Notes: generated by a model not told the origin, from the sequence alone. A DNA stretch of 57,386 bases from RGIG5612 sp045601405 (GCA_045601405.1 JAZRZO010000011.1:1-57386); one strand, 5' to 3'. Shown: positions 34,731 through 43,326, numbered from the stretch's first letter. Program-made: numbers and translations.

Positions 34731-35489
34731 CTATTTAAGATACTTATCAAGGATCTTGTCGTACTCTCCGCTTGCCTTGATGTTCTTAAGACCTTCGTTA
34801 AAGAGATCTGCCAGCTTTTGTTTGTCCTTATTGAATATCGCAAAACCGTACTGCGCCGGCTCGTTCTCGGTTCCGTCGATATATTTCATCTTGAGCTCAC
34901 CTATCTTGATATTGTATTTAAGTATAGGCGTGTCATCAAAGCATGCCGCAGCCTGGCCGCCTTCAACCTGCTGATACATATCCGGCGATGTTGCCACCCT
35001 GACAACATTAAAGCCATATTTCGCGCTAAGCTCAGTTGCGTATGTATCACTCATGGTAGCGTTCTTAACAACTACAGTCTTGCCCGCAAGATCTTCAAAC
35101 CCCTTGATATCGGAATCTGCCGCAACAGCCATGCCCTGTGTGGCATCATAATAGCCGTCAGAGAATATCCAGCCCGACTCCTTTCTCTCATCAGTGATCG
35201 ATGCTCCGGCGATCATGCCGTCTGCCTGACCGGCCTGACATTCAGCTATAGCCGCGTCCCACCCCACATAGTGCAGGTCGTATGTAAAACCCTGATCCTT
35301 TGCTATCGCGTCAAGGATATCCATATCGATGCCGACTATGTTGCCGTCAGCGTCCTCAAATTCAAAGGGGCTGAAGCCTTTGTCTGTAGCGATGATATAA
35401 TCCTTCTTATCTCCTCCGCACGCAGCAAGTATTCCCACTGCGAATATACATGCCAGTGCAAGAGCTAAAATCTTTTTGATATTCTTCAT
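34731..35489 (-). CDS. Polar amino acid-binding lipoprotein (family 3)
   Basis: A 252-residue family 3 solute-binding protein with lipobox LAAC, so Cys24 is lipidated. The mature part opens with IIATDKGFSPFEFEDADG, the family motif that holds the amino acid side chain, and includes GWDAAIAECQAGQADGMIAG. Glutamine, arginine or another polar amino acid is the expected ligand. First gene of the operon, with a strong AGGAGG ribosome site and a promoter at 35573-35545. Confidence 0.9.
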   Translation of the reverse strand: MKNIKKILALALACIFAVGILAACGGDKKDYIIATDKGFSPFEFEDADGNIVGIDMDILDAIAKDQGFTYDLHYVGWDAAIAECQAGQADGMIAGASITDERKESGWIFSDGYYDATQGMAVAADSDIKGFEDLAGKTVVVKNATMSDTYATELSAKYGFNVVRVATSPDMYQQVEGGQAAACFDDTPILKYNIKIGELKMKYIDGTENEPAQYGFAIFNKDKQKLADLFNEGLKNIKASGEYDKILDKYLK

Positions 35490-35544
35490 TATATTCTCCT
35501 CCTGTATTTCTGATCATTAACTTTGAATCGGTCAACAACGATAG

Positions 35545-35573
35545 ATTATACAAAATCAACGTGTTATTGTCTA
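35545..35573 (-). promoter_or_regulatory. Promoter of the amino acid transport operon
   Basis: Minus strand: TAGACA (35573-35568), 17-bp spacer, perfect TATAAT (35550-35545), about 55 bp before the lipoprotein ATG. Confidence 0.65.
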
Positions 35574-35631
35574 TGTGTTTTGCGAAAAAGTCAAGGCTTC
35601 CTTTCCTTATGCCCAAATGTGCCGCGGCACT

Positions 35632-36387
35632 CTACAGGTCTATATCAAGCTCCACCGGGCAATGATCTGAGCCCATAACCTCTGTATGTATCTTCGCGTC
35701 TTTCAGCCTGCCATTCAGGGACGCTGAGCATATGAAATAATCTATGCGCCACCCGGCATTGTTCTCCCTCGCCCTGCGCCTGTAGGACCACCATGAGTAT
35801 ATCTGTTCCTTATCCGGATAAAAATATCTGAAGGTGTCCGTAAATCCCGCATCCAGCACTGCGGTCAATTTGTCTCTCTCCTCATCCGTAAAGCCGGCAT
35901 TCCGGCGGTTGGTCTTCGGATTTTTAAGGTCTATCTCCTTATGCGCCACGTTAAGGTCTCCGCAGTAAATAACAGGCTTTGTTTCATCCAGTCTTTTTAT
36001 ATACGCAAGGAAGTCATCCTCCCACTTCATCCTGTAATTCAGACGCTTCAGCTCGTCCTGCGAATTAGGAACATAAACAGTGACAAGATAGTGATCCATA
36101 AATTCGGCTGTTATCACACGTCCCTCGCGTTCGTGTTCTTCTATCCCCATGCCGCGTGTGACGTTCAGAGGCTCCTCCTTTGTAAAAAGCGCCGTTCCGG
36201 AATATCCCTTCTTCTCCGCGTAATTCCAGTACTGATGATATCCCGGAAGCTCCAGCTTCAGCTGTCCGTCCTGCAGCTTGGTCTCCTGCAGGCAGAAGAT
36301 ATCCGCGTCTATCTTGTTAAAAAAATCCATAAAGCCCTTATTTACACAGGCTCTTATCCCGTTCACATTCCATGAAATATACTTCAT
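35632..36387 (-). CDS. Exodeoxyribonuclease III (AP endonuclease)
   Basis: A 251-residue exonuclease-endonuclease-phosphatase fold enzyme that cleaves at abasic sites and removes 3' blocks. Motifs: WNVNGIRACVNKG at the start, DIFCLQETKLQ with the metal-binding Glu, YCGDLNVAHKEIDL, WWSYRRRARENNAGWRIDYF, and SDHCPVELDIDL with the catalytic His at the end. Of the Bacillus ExoA/E. coli Xth group. Apparently monocistronic. Confidence 0.93.
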   Translation of the reverse strand: MKYISWNVNGIRACVNKGFMDFFNKIDADIFCLQETKLQDGQLKLELPGYHQYWNYAEKKGYSGTALFTKEEPLNVTRGMGIEEHEREGRVITAEFMDHYLVTVYVPNSQDELKRLNYRMKWEDDFLAYIKRLDETKPVIYCGDLNVAHKEIDLKNPKTNRRNAGFTDEERDKLTAVLDAGFTDTFRYFYPDKEQIYSWWSYRRRARENNAGWRIDYFICSASLNGRLKDAKIHTEVMGSDHCPVELDIDL

Positions 36388-36469
36388 AACTTATCTCCCT
36401 GAAAAAACAATTGCTATGATTTTACTGTTTTATCAGGGTAATTGCAAACAGACACCTTTTATTTTTTTA

Positions 36470-36498
36470 TTGCATTTTGCGGATGTATACTTTATATT
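36470..36498 (+). promoter_or_regulatory. Promoter of the glycine-riboswitch/symporter unit
   Basis: TTGCAT, 17-bp spacer, TATATT; predicted start near 36505, just before the first leader hairpin (AGCC-GAAA-GGCT, 36514-36525). Confidence 0.55.
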
Positions 36499-36550
36499 AT
36501 ACATCTATTGTTCAGCCGAAAGGCTACTAAACCTGATATAGCCAGTTGAT

Positions 36551-36708
36551 CTGTGCAGAAGATGGACATATTGTCCGGCCGAAGGAATAACACTCTCAGG
36601 AGTCAGAAATGACAGGGACTGCACAGGGATGGATTCTGGAGACACCCGGAACACGGGGGCCGAAGGGGCAAGCTTAAAGAAACGAATCTCTCAGGCAAAA
36701 GGACAGAA
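36551..36708 (+). ncRNA. Tandem glycine riboswitch
   Basis: Two glycine aptamers in a row. Aptamer 1 (36551-36626) is closed by CTGTGCAG/CTGCACAG and holds GGCCGAAGGA and CACTCTCAGG. A 7-nt linker follows. Aptamer 2 (36634-36708) is closed by TTCTG/CAGAA and holds GGGCCGAAGGGGCAAGC and TCTCTCAGGCAAAAGGACAG. These conserved blocks are diagnostic. It lies upstream of an alanine/glycine symporter, so glycine should tune uptake; a short terminator-like hairpin (36716-36733) follows. Confidence 0.93.
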
Positions 36709-36715
36709 TTTACAG

Positions 36716-36733
36716 CCGTGTTAAACGGTTTTT
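36716..36733 (+). terminator. Terminator-like hairpin after the glycine riboswitch
   Basis: CCGT-GTTAA-ACGG followed by TTTTTG. The 4-bp stem is weak alone; probably part of the expression platform. Confidence 0.4.
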
Positions 36734-36823
36734 GTTTCTTTGAGATATGCGCACCGGCATGTCTCTTCTTTGTTCATAGGATATAATTCCATCCGCAGCG
36801 GCAGAAAAAGAAAGAGGGGAAAA

Positions 36824-38365
36824 ATGAATTTTTTAGATTGGCTTACTAATTTGAACGACTCCATCAACGGATTCGTCTGGGGTATCCCGATGCTTGTCCT
36901 TCTTATAGGTACAGGTATCTTTATGACGATCCTTACTAAGGTCTTCCAGATCTCACATCTTAAGACCTGGTGGAAAAACACCGTCGGAAGCATATTCACT
37001 AACAAACATATTACCAAACATACCGATAAGAGCGATAAGTCCATATCCCAGTTCCAGTCTCTTACGACAGCTCTGGCAGCTACTATCGGTACCGGTAACA
37101 TCGTCGGTGTGGCAGCTGCGATAGCTGTCGGAGGACCAGGCGCAATCTTCTGGATGTGGATAGTTGCTTTCTTCGGTATGATGACAAACTATTCCGAGAA
37201 CATCCTCGGTATCTACTTCAGAAGAAAGAATAAGAATGACGAATGGTCAGGCGGCGCTATGTACTATCTCCAGGACGGCCTCGGCGGATACAAGGGAAGC
37301 CAAAAGGCTCCCTGGACAGGCAAATTCCTTAAGGGTCTTGGCAAGGTCCTTGCAATCTTCTTCGCCTGCTTCTGCGTACTTGCCTCCTTCGGCATAGGAA
37401 ACGCCAGCCAGGTCAACTCCATCGCTGAAAACATGAACGAGGCGTTCAATATTCCCGCATGGATAATAGGCCTTGTACTTCTCGTTCTCGGAGGGCTTAT
37501 CATCCTCGGAGGGCTTAAAAGAGTCGCAAGCGTTACCGAAAAGATCGTTCCCTTCATGGCAGTGGTCTACACCATAGCTGCTATCGTTGTTATCTGTGTA
37601 AACGGCTCAAACATCGGCCCGGCCTTCGGTGCTATCTTCAAAGGCGCATTTGGAGTTAAGGCTGTCGGCGGCGGTATGGTTGGAGGCGGTATTATACTTG
37701 CTCTTACCTACGGCATGAAACGAGGCGTGTTCTCAAACGAAGCCGGTCTCGGCTCGTCCGTTATGGTTCACTCCAACTCAAATGTCAAGGAACCGGTCAA
37801 GCAGGGTATGTGGGGTATCTTCGAAGTGTTCGCTGATACTATCATCGTATGTACGCTTACTGCTCTCGTTGTTCTTACCTCCGGCATAATTGATCTGAAT
37901 ACCGGCGCTGTTTCCGCGGCATTTGCGGATGTTTCCACATCTGCTCTTGTAGGTCAGGCCTTCGGTACGCTTTTCGGAAAATTCGGACCGGCGTTCGTTG
38001 CGATAGCTCTTCTTTTCTTCGCATTCTCAACGGTACTCGGATGGAGCCACTACGGCGCAAAAGCTTTTGAATACCTCTTTGGCGAAAAGGCCACCATCGG
38101 CTACAAGATCGTTTTCGTTCTTTTCATATTTGTAGGCGCAACAATGGATCTTACTCTGGCATGGGATATCTCCGACACCTTTAACGGTCTTATGGCTATC
38201 CCGAACCTTATCGGCGTGCTTTCACTATCCCCGCTGGTCTACAAGATCACAAAGAACTATGTTGACCGCCGGCTTAAGAACAAAGATATAGAGCCTATGA
38301 TCTCGAAATTCCCTGACATCCAGAAGATGCAGGCTGAAGCACTTGCGCGCGGCGAGGAGGAATGA
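36824..38365 (+). CDS. Sodium:alanine/glycine symporter (AGCS family)
   Basis: A 513-residue membrane protein from the ATG at 36824 (GAGGGG just upstream; a longer frame from 36740 starts inside the leader). It shows the family blocks TALAATIGTGNIVGVAAAIAVGGPG, in pieces around residues 80-105, MTNYSENILGIYFR near 122, and RGVFSNEAGLGS near 300, with about eleven helices. It imports alanine or glycine with sodium. The glycine riboswitch in front supports glycine as a substrate. A strong terminator follows, so it is monocistronic. Confidence 0.93.
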   Translation: MNFLDWLTNLNDSINGFVWGIPMLVLLIGTGIFMTILTKVFQISHLKTWWKNTVGSIFTNKHITKHTDKSDKSISQFQSLTTALAATIGTGNIVGVAAAIAVGGPGAIFWMWIVAFFGMMTNYSENILGIYFRRKNKNDEWSGGAMYYLQDGLGGYKGSQKAPWTGKFLKGLGKVLAIFFACFCVLASFGIGNASQVNSIAENMNEAFNIPAWIIGLVLLVLGGLIILGGLKRVASVTEKIVPFMAVVYTIAAIVVICVNGSNIGPAFGAIFKGAFGVKAVGGGMVGGGIILALTYGMKRGVFSNEAGLGSSVMVHSNSNVKEPVKQGMWGIFEVFADTIIVCTLTALVVLTSGIIDLNTGAVSAAFADVSTSALVGQAFGTLFGKFGPAFVAIALLFFAFSTVLGWSHYGAKAFEYLFGEKATIGYKIVFVLFIFVGATMDLTLAWDISDTFNGLMAIPNLIGVLSLSPLVYKITKNYVDRRLKNKDIEPMISKFPDIQKMQAEALARGEEE

Positions 38366-38373
38366 TAAATATA

Positions 38374-38406
38374 AGAAGGAGACAGCGTGCTGTCTCCTTT
38401 CTTTTC
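38374..38406 (+). terminator. Rho-independent terminator of the symporter gene
   Basis: AAGGAGACAG/CTGTCTCCTT stem with a 4-nt loop, followed by TCTTTTCTTT. Confidence 0.85.
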
Positions 38407-38435
38407 TTTACCTGCGCAGTATTATTTGCTATAAT
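38407..38435 (+). promoter_or_regulatory. Promoter of the metV-rnfC/metV/metF operon
   Basis: TTTACC, 17-bp spacer, perfect TATAAT, starting directly at the end of the symporter terminator. The leader is about 95 nt. Confidence 0.6.
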
Positions 38436-38534
38436 TTTGCTGAATAAATGGTTTTCTGCTCCATTAATATGCAAAAACCTCAAGCTTGCCGGAATATCTT
38501 CCGCAGGCTAATAAAAATGGAAAGGAGAAAGTGG

Positions 38535-40493
38535 GTGGACTATACCAAGTATGTATTAAAAGATAACGAAGAGCTTACATCGCTTTTAGAGCCGGCGGAC
38601 GATATCTTTGTTATCGCCTGTAACAAATGTTTCAAGGAATTCACATCCGTAAACGAAGCTGACGGCGACGACCTTGTCGCTTTGGCTTCAGACATGGGCA
38701 AGAATATCACAGGCATCAAAAAAGTTGACTTTCTGTGCAACACTATCCACACCGGCAAAAAACTCGAAGACGCTATACCTGAAGGGACAAAGACTATTGC
38801 TGTCGCGTCCTGCGGCCTCGGTATTCAGATCGTGGCAGACATGGAGGACCTTCCTGTCATCGCTGCCAGCGACTCCCTGAATTACATCGGTCACCACGGC
38901 ATGGCGCTCACACAGAAAACATGCGGCGCGTGCGCGCAATGCTACCTTAACATCACCGGCGGTATCTGCCCCGTTGTTGACTGTTCCAAGTCTCTTTTGA
39001 ACGGACAGTGCGGCGGTGCCAAAAACGGTAAATGCGAAGTTGATCCTCTTAAGGACTGCGCATGGGAAAACATCTATCAGCGCCTTGAGAAACAGGGCCG
39101 CCAGAGCGATTTCCTGGAGCAGCCGGTTCAGCTGCGTGACTATTCTAAATCTAATTTCAAGCTTATCAATGACTATGTTAAAGCGATCCGCGATGAACGC
39201 CTTACCGGTTATAACGGCGGCATTCATCCGAGCGAGCGCAAGGAGCTTGCGGAGGATATTCCTCTGAAGGAATTCCCGGAGCCGGAGACTGTTGTTATCC
39301 CGCTCTCGATGCATGCAGGCGCGCCCGCCACACCTGTTGTCAAGGTGGGCGATTCCGTAAAGGTCGGCCAGCTCATCGCAGAGGCTTCCGCGTTTATAAG
39401 CAGCAACATCCACTCAAGTGTCAGCGGTACTGTTACGGCTATCGAGCCGCGTCCGCACAGCAAGGGCGCCGATGTCGATGCTATCGTTATCAAGTCCGAC
39501 GGACTTTGCACAGTTGACGAAAGCGTTAAACCGGCTAAGGATCTTGCGGAGCTCACACCGGAAGAGATCGTTGAGATCGTAAAAGACAAAGGTATAACCG
39601 GAATGGGCGGTGCCGGATTCCCGACATCCGTTAAGCTTAATCCCGGCAAGCCGATCGAAGCGGTTCTCCTTAACGGCTGCGAGTGCGAGCCTTATCTTAC
39701 GGCAGACCACCGCGTACTTCTTGAGTATGCCGATGACGTGATCTACGGTCTTCAGGCCGTTATGAAAGCTGTAGCTGCTCCTAAAGGTATCATAGTTATT
39801 GAGGACAACAAACCTGACGCGATCGAGCTGATGGAGGCAAAAGTCGCTGATATGGATGATATCGAAGTTTCAACCGTAAGGACAAAATATCCTCAGGGCG
39901 CTGAGAAGATGCTTATTAAAAATGTTATGGGCCGCATGGTGCCTTCGGGCGGACTTCCGGCAGATGTAGGCGCTGTAGTTGCAAATGTCAGCACGGCCGT
40001 TGTCATATCAGACGCTATCCGCACAGGCATGCCTCTTGTTAAGCGCGCGGTATCTGTTACGGGCGATCACATCAAAACGCCCGGAAACTTCATGGTTAAG
40101 ATCGGTACCAATGTTCAGGATATCATTGACTACTGCGGCGGAGTTACCGAAAAAGACGCTACCATTAAGATGGGCGGCCTCATGATGGGCGCTGTTCTTG
40201 AAAACACCGGCGTTCCCGTTATCAAAGGCACAAACGGCATCATCGCCGTAGATACAGACTACACCGAAGCTAATGAATGCATCAAGTGCGGCAGGTGTAT
40301 GGATGTCTGTCCTATGGAGCTTGCGCCTCTTAACTTCTACAGGTACATGAAAGATAATGACCCGAAAGCGCTCCTTGAAAACAATATCAGGGATTGCTTC
40401 GAATGTGGCTGCTGTCAGTATATCTGCTCCTCTAAGATCCCTCTTGTAATGTGGATCAAGTCAGGAAAGCAGGCGATAATGGAGGTGAAGTAA
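38535..40493 (+). CDS. MetV-like domain fused to an RnfC-like NADH/FMN iron-sulfur protein
   Basis: About 652 residues from a GTG at 38535 (AAAGGAG 7 nt upstream). Residues 1-205 are a paralogue of the next gene's product MetV: CNKCFKEF, CGLGIQIVAD, GGICPVVDCSKS and NGQCGGAKNGKCEVDP keep the Cys pattern of the zinc/iron-sulfur-binding MetV domain. Residues about 225-652 are RnfC-like: a barrel-sandwich segment (GAPATPVVKVGDSVKVGQ), the NADH/FMN-binding GITGMGGAGFPTSVKLNP and NGCECEPYL, and two 4Fe-4S motifs CIKCGRCMDVC and CFECGCC. In Acetobacterium an RnfC-like protein joins MetF and MetV to bring NADH electrons to methylene-tetrahydrofolate reduction. No other rnf genes are nearby. First gene of a three-gene operon. 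Confidence 0.85.
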   Translation: MDYTKYVLKDNEELTSLLEPADDIFVIACNKCFKEFTSVNEADGDDLVALASDMGKNITGIKKVDFLCNTIHTGKKLEDAIPEGTKTIAVASCGLGIQIVADMEDLPVIAASDSLNYIGHHGMALTQKTCGACAQCYLNITGGICPVVDCSKSLLNGQCGGAKNGKCEVDPLKDCAWENIYQRLEKQGRQSDFLEQPVQLRDYSKSNFKLINDYVKAIRDERLTGYNGGIHPSERKELAEDIPLKEFPEPETVVIPLSMHAGAPATPVVKVGDSVKVGQLIAEASAFISSNIHSSVSGTVTAIEPRPHSKGADVDAIVIKSDGLCTVDESVKPAKDLAELTPEEIVEIVKDKGITGMGGAGFPTSVKLNPGKPIEAVLLNGCECEPYLTADHRVLLEYADDVIYGLQAVMKAVAAPKGIIVIEDNKPDAIELMEAKVADMDDIEVSTVRTKYPQGAEKMLIKNVMGRMVPSGGLPADVGAVVANVSTAVVISDAIRTGMPLVKRAVSVTGDHIKTPGNFMVKIGTNVQDIIDYCGGVTEKDATIKMGGLMMGAVLENTGVPVIKGTNGIIAVDTDYTEANECIKCGRCMDVCPMELAPLNFYRYMKDNDPKALLENNIRDCFECGCCQYICSSKIPLVMWIKSGKQAIMEVK

Positions 40494-40494
40494 T

Positions 40495-41130
40495 ATGCTG
40501 ATAACTGAATTAAAATCCAAAGAAAATATAGAAGCTCTCGCATCCGGCAAGGCATTCGTTATCAATTGCTTCGGATGCAAGGAGGTTTCCTTCCCGGAAG
40601 CTGCTGCCGAAGAGCTTCAAAAGGAACTTAAAGACGCGGGAAAGATCAGCGGAGTCCTCACTATGGACTATATCTGCAATCCTAAAAACCTGGAGCTTCA
40701 TCTCGAACCCCGCCGCGCGGAGATCGACGCAGCTGACTGCGTCATCGTATTCTCATGCGGCGTAGGCGTACAGACAGTCGCTGACATGCTTGCGGACAAA
40801 AAGGTCTTTGCAGCCTGCGACACTATACGTCTTCCCGGATTCCAGGGTGTTACACCTCAGGAATTCGACTGCGAACAGTGCGGCATGTGCTTCCTTAACG
40901 GAACCGGCGGCATCTGCCCGATAACGGCCTGCTCAAAAAGCCTTGTTAACGGTCAGTGCGGCGGCGCCAAGGACGGAATGTGCGAGGTTGACCCTGAGAT
41001 GGAATGCGGATGGGAACGCATCCAGCAGCGTCTTGAAAAGCTGGGCCGCCTGGATATCCTCCGCAACGCACCGGTTAAGATACGCGACTATTCCACTGAT
41101 GAAGCAACCAAGGAATGTAAACAATCATAA
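40495..41130 (+). CDS. metV: MetV, methylene-tetrahydrofolate reductase small iron-sulfur/zinc subunit
   Basis: A 211-residue MetV-type protein (methylene-tetrahydrofolate reductase C-terminal family). Cys motifs: CFGCKEV near 20, CGVGVQTVAD near 85, CEQCGMCFLNGTGGICPITAC near 125-145, and NGQCGGAKDGMCEVDP near 155. It accompanies MetF in acetogens and in many anaerobes and is required for electron transfer or stability. It is closely similar to the N-terminal domain of the preceding fusion, pointing to duplication. One base separates it from that gene; GGAGG precedes the ATG. Confidence 0.88.
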   Translation: MLITELKSKENIEALASGKAFVINCFGCKEVSFPEAAAEELQKELKDAGKISGVLTMDYICNPKNLELHLEPRRAEIDAADCVIVFSCGVGVQTVADMLADKKVFAACDTIRLPGFQGVTPQEFDCEQCGMCFLNGTGGICPITACSKSLVNGQCGGAKDGMCEVDPEMECGWERIQQRLEKLGRLDILRNAPVKIRDYSTDEATKECKQS

Positions 41131-41151
41131 TAAATATAAGGAGCGAAAAGA

Positions 41152-42030
41152 ATGAAAGTAACAGAGTTATTTAACGAAGGTAAGTTTGTTGTTTCTGCTG
41201 AAGTAGGCCCTCCGAAGGGGATCAACATAGATAAAATGATCGAGGAAGCCAAGGAATATCTTACAAAGGTTGATGCTATCAACGTTACGGATAATCAGTC
41301 TTCCGTTATGCGTCTTGGTTCTCTCGCGGTCTGCAAGGCTTTAAAGGACGAAGGGTTCAACCCCATCTTCCAGATGACATGCCGCGACCGTAACAGGATC
41401 GCGCTTGAATCCGACCTTTTAAGTGCCGCTATGTTCGGCATCGACAACGTGCTCTCACTTACAGGCGACTATACAAAGCTGGGTGACCACCCGGGAGCAA
41501 AGCCGGTATTCGACCTTGACTCGGTGTCTCTCCTCCATACTATGTGCCTTTTAGAACAAGGCAGGGATCTTGGGGATCAGGAGCTTGAAGGCGAGCCTCC
41601 GACATTTGCAAAGGGTGCCGTTGTTTCACCGTGCAGCGATTCTCTTGACGCTCAGCTCGTTAAGATGGAGCGCAAGATCAAAGCCGGCGCGCAGTTCTTC
41701 CAGACTCAGGCCATCTTTGATTCGGAAAGATACATCAAGTTCTACGAGAAAGCTAAAGACTTTGGCGTTCCGATCCAGCTTGGCATCATTGTTCCGAAGA
41801 ACGCAGGTATGTGCAACTTCATGAACAACAATGTTGCAGGTATCTCTATCCCTGCTGATATCATAGAAGAGCTTAAAGCAGATAAGGAAAAAGCAAAGGC
41901 CGGCATCACCGGTACGGAGATCGCAGCCCGCATCATCAGGGACTGCAAGGACTACTGCCAGGGCGTTCATATCATGACACTCGGATGGGAAAGCAAGATT
42001 CCTTCTCTCTTAGAGCAGGCAGGCATCTGA
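41152..42030 (+). CDS. metF: Methylene-tetrahydrofolate reductase MetF
   Basis: A 292-residue TIM-barrel flavoenzyme that reduces methylene-tetrahydrofolate to methyl-tetrahydrofolate. Motifs: SAEVGPPKG near 15-23 with the catalytic Glu, INVTDN near 43, FQMTCRDRNR near 79, LSLTGDY near 105, and FFQTQAIFD near 183. With the two upstream genes it should form a three-part reductase. The methyl product could serve methionine synthesis (a homocysteine methyltransferase is at 8891) or a Wood-Ljungdahl-type path, whose other genes are not in this window. Confidence 0.93.
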   Translation: MKVTELFNEGKFVVSAEVGPPKGINIDKMIEEAKEYLTKVDAINVTDNQSSVMRLGSLAVCKALKDEGFNPIFQMTCRDRNRIALESDLLSAAMFGIDNVLSLTGDYTKLGDHPGAKPVFDLDSVSLLHTMCLLEQGRDLGDQELEGEPPTFAKGAVVSPCSDSLDAQLVKMERKIKAGAQFFQTQAIFDSERYIKFYEKAKDFGVPIQLGIIVPKNAGMCNFMNNNVAGISIPADIIEELKADKEKAKAGITGTEIAARIIRDCKDYCQGVHIMTLGWESKIPSLLEQAGI

Positions 42031-42047
42031 TAATATCATCTGACATT

Positions 42048-42089
42048 AAAAAACCCGATGGCCGCACACCGTGCTCCATCGGGTTTTTA
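42048..42089. terminator. Bidirectional terminator between metF and dus
   Basis: AAAAACCCGATGG (42049-42061) pairs with CCATCGGGTTTTT (42076-42088), giving U-tracts on both strands between two convergent genes. Confidence 0.88.
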
Positions 42090-42094
42090 TTTTT

Positions 42095-43045
42095 TTATGC
42101 GATGCTGCCGCAAATGGCGACGAATTCTGCCAGTGTGCGGCAGGCATTTATCTCGCGCCTTATCCTTGCGGCATCATACAGCCCGGTCACATAGAAGCCT
42201 GCGTGCTTCCTCATCTGTTTGATGGCCATCTCCTCGCCCGTATTTTCCACCATCATTTCCGCATGCCTTATCATCATGCTCTTTATCTCCTCCGCTTCCG
42301 GCGCATCCGGTATGCTGCCGGTCTCCAGATATGACCTGATCTCCCTGAACAGCCACGGGTTCCCCCTTGCGCCTCTTGCAACCATCACCGCGTCAACCCC
42401 GGTTTCATCGATCATCCGCTTCGCGTCTTTTGCGCTGAATACATCACCGCTTCCTATCACCGGTATCTTTACGGCTTCCTTTACTTTTTTTATTATCTCA
42501 AGGTCGGCTCTTCCCCGGTAATACTCCTCCCTGCACCGGCCGTGGACCGCTACCGCCGCAGCTCCGCTGTCCTCAGCTATCTTTGCCACTTCAACAGCAT
42601 TTACCTCTCCGGCTGAAAAGCCTTTTCTTATTTTTACCGTCACCGGCTTTTTCAGTGTTCCTGTCATGGCAGAGATGATCCGGCCTATCTTTTCGGGCTC
42701 TCTCATAAGCGCGCTGCCCTCTCCGTTATTTACTATCTTGGGCATGGGACAGCCCATGTTCACATCGAAGATATCATAAGGGCCTTCCTCGAGCCGGGCG
42801 GCTTCTGATGCAAGCAGTTCCGGGTCGCTCCCAAAAAGCTGAACAGCCACAGGTCTTTCTGAGGAATCTGTTTTCAGCAGCTGCGCTGTATTTTTATTTT
42901 TATAATACAGGGCTTTGGCGCTTATCATCTCCGTATAAGTCAAAGAAGCACCCTGCTCTATACAGAGTACCCGGAACGGCATATCGGTATAACCTGCCAT
43001 CGGCCCTAATACTACCTTTCCTGCTTCGACATCTCCTATCTTCAT
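42095..43045 (-). CDS. dus: tRNA-dihydrouridine synthase (DusB type)
   Basis: A 316-residue FMN enzyme that reduces uridines in tRNA. Motifs: LGPMAGYTDMPFR near 14, NMGCPMPKIVNNGEG near 97 with the catalytic Cys, KIRKGF, VHGRCREEYYRG near 165, GSGDVFSAKDAK and ARGARGNPWLF near 225. Of normal length. Monocistronic as far as can be seen, convergent with metF. Confidence 0.93.
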   Translation of the reverse strand: MKIGDVEAGKVVLGPMAGYTDMPFRVLCIEQGASLTYTEMISAKALYYKNKNTAQLLKTDSSERPVAVQLFGSDPELLASEAARLEEGPYDIFDVNMGCPMPKIVNNGEGSALMREPEKIGRIISAMTGTLKKPVTVKIRKGFSAGEVNAVEVAKIAEDSGAAAVAVHGRCREEYYRGRADLEIIKKVKEAVKIPVIGSGDVFSAKDAKRMIDETGVDAVMVARGARGNPWLFREIRSYLETGSIPDAPEAEEIKSMMIRHAEMMVENTGEEMAIKQMRKHAGFYVTGLYDAARIRREINACRTLAEFVAICGSIA

Positions 43046-43133
43046 TTATCCTTTTATCTCCTTAAGAACATTTTCCGCTGCAATTTTGTGATTATAGCAT
43101 TGCGGCGCGGAGCATTACAAGCGGAGCAGGAAC

Positions 43134-43268
43134 AGGGGAAGGCTTTGACCCCGCCGAAGCTGCAAATATATCGACGGGCGACTAACCCGGCAAGTGTCGC
43201 CCGGAGGTATATATGCACCACACCCCTCATCCGTCACCTTCGGCGACACCTTCCCCGGAGGGAGAAGA
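43134..43268. repeat. Dispersed intergenic repeat, copy B (modules 1 and 2 together)
   Basis: The most complete copy. It is bounded by AGGGGAAGG (43134) and CCTTCCCC (about 43249), an inverted pair. Module 1 (43149-43217): GCA-ATATA and GGGCGAC pair with GTCGCCC and TATAT-TGC around the loop TAACCCGGCAAGT. Module 2 (43221-43268): CCCCTCATCCGTCACCTTCG then GCGACACCTTCCCCGGAGGG. It lies between two divergent genes, dus and the DUF-type gene. Confidence 0.8.
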
Positions 43269-43290
43269 CTATGAAAGCGAATTCCGTACT

Positions 43291-43319
43291 TTGACAACAT
43301 GCCAGAAATAATATATATT
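43291..43319 (+). promoter_or_regulatory. Promoter placed for a leaderless transcript of the small hypothetical gene and coaX
   Basis: Perfect TTGACA (43291-43296), 17-bp spacer, TATATT (43314-43319). The ATG follows 7 bp later, at the expected transcription start. No ribosome site is present in TTCAGTC before it. Confidence 0.65.
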
Positions 43320-43326
43320 TTCAGTC

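Noticed and set aside
35605..35635. Terminator after exonuclease III at the palindrome GTGCCGCGGCAC
   Set aside because: No U-tract follows on the minus strand and the palindrome has almost no loop.
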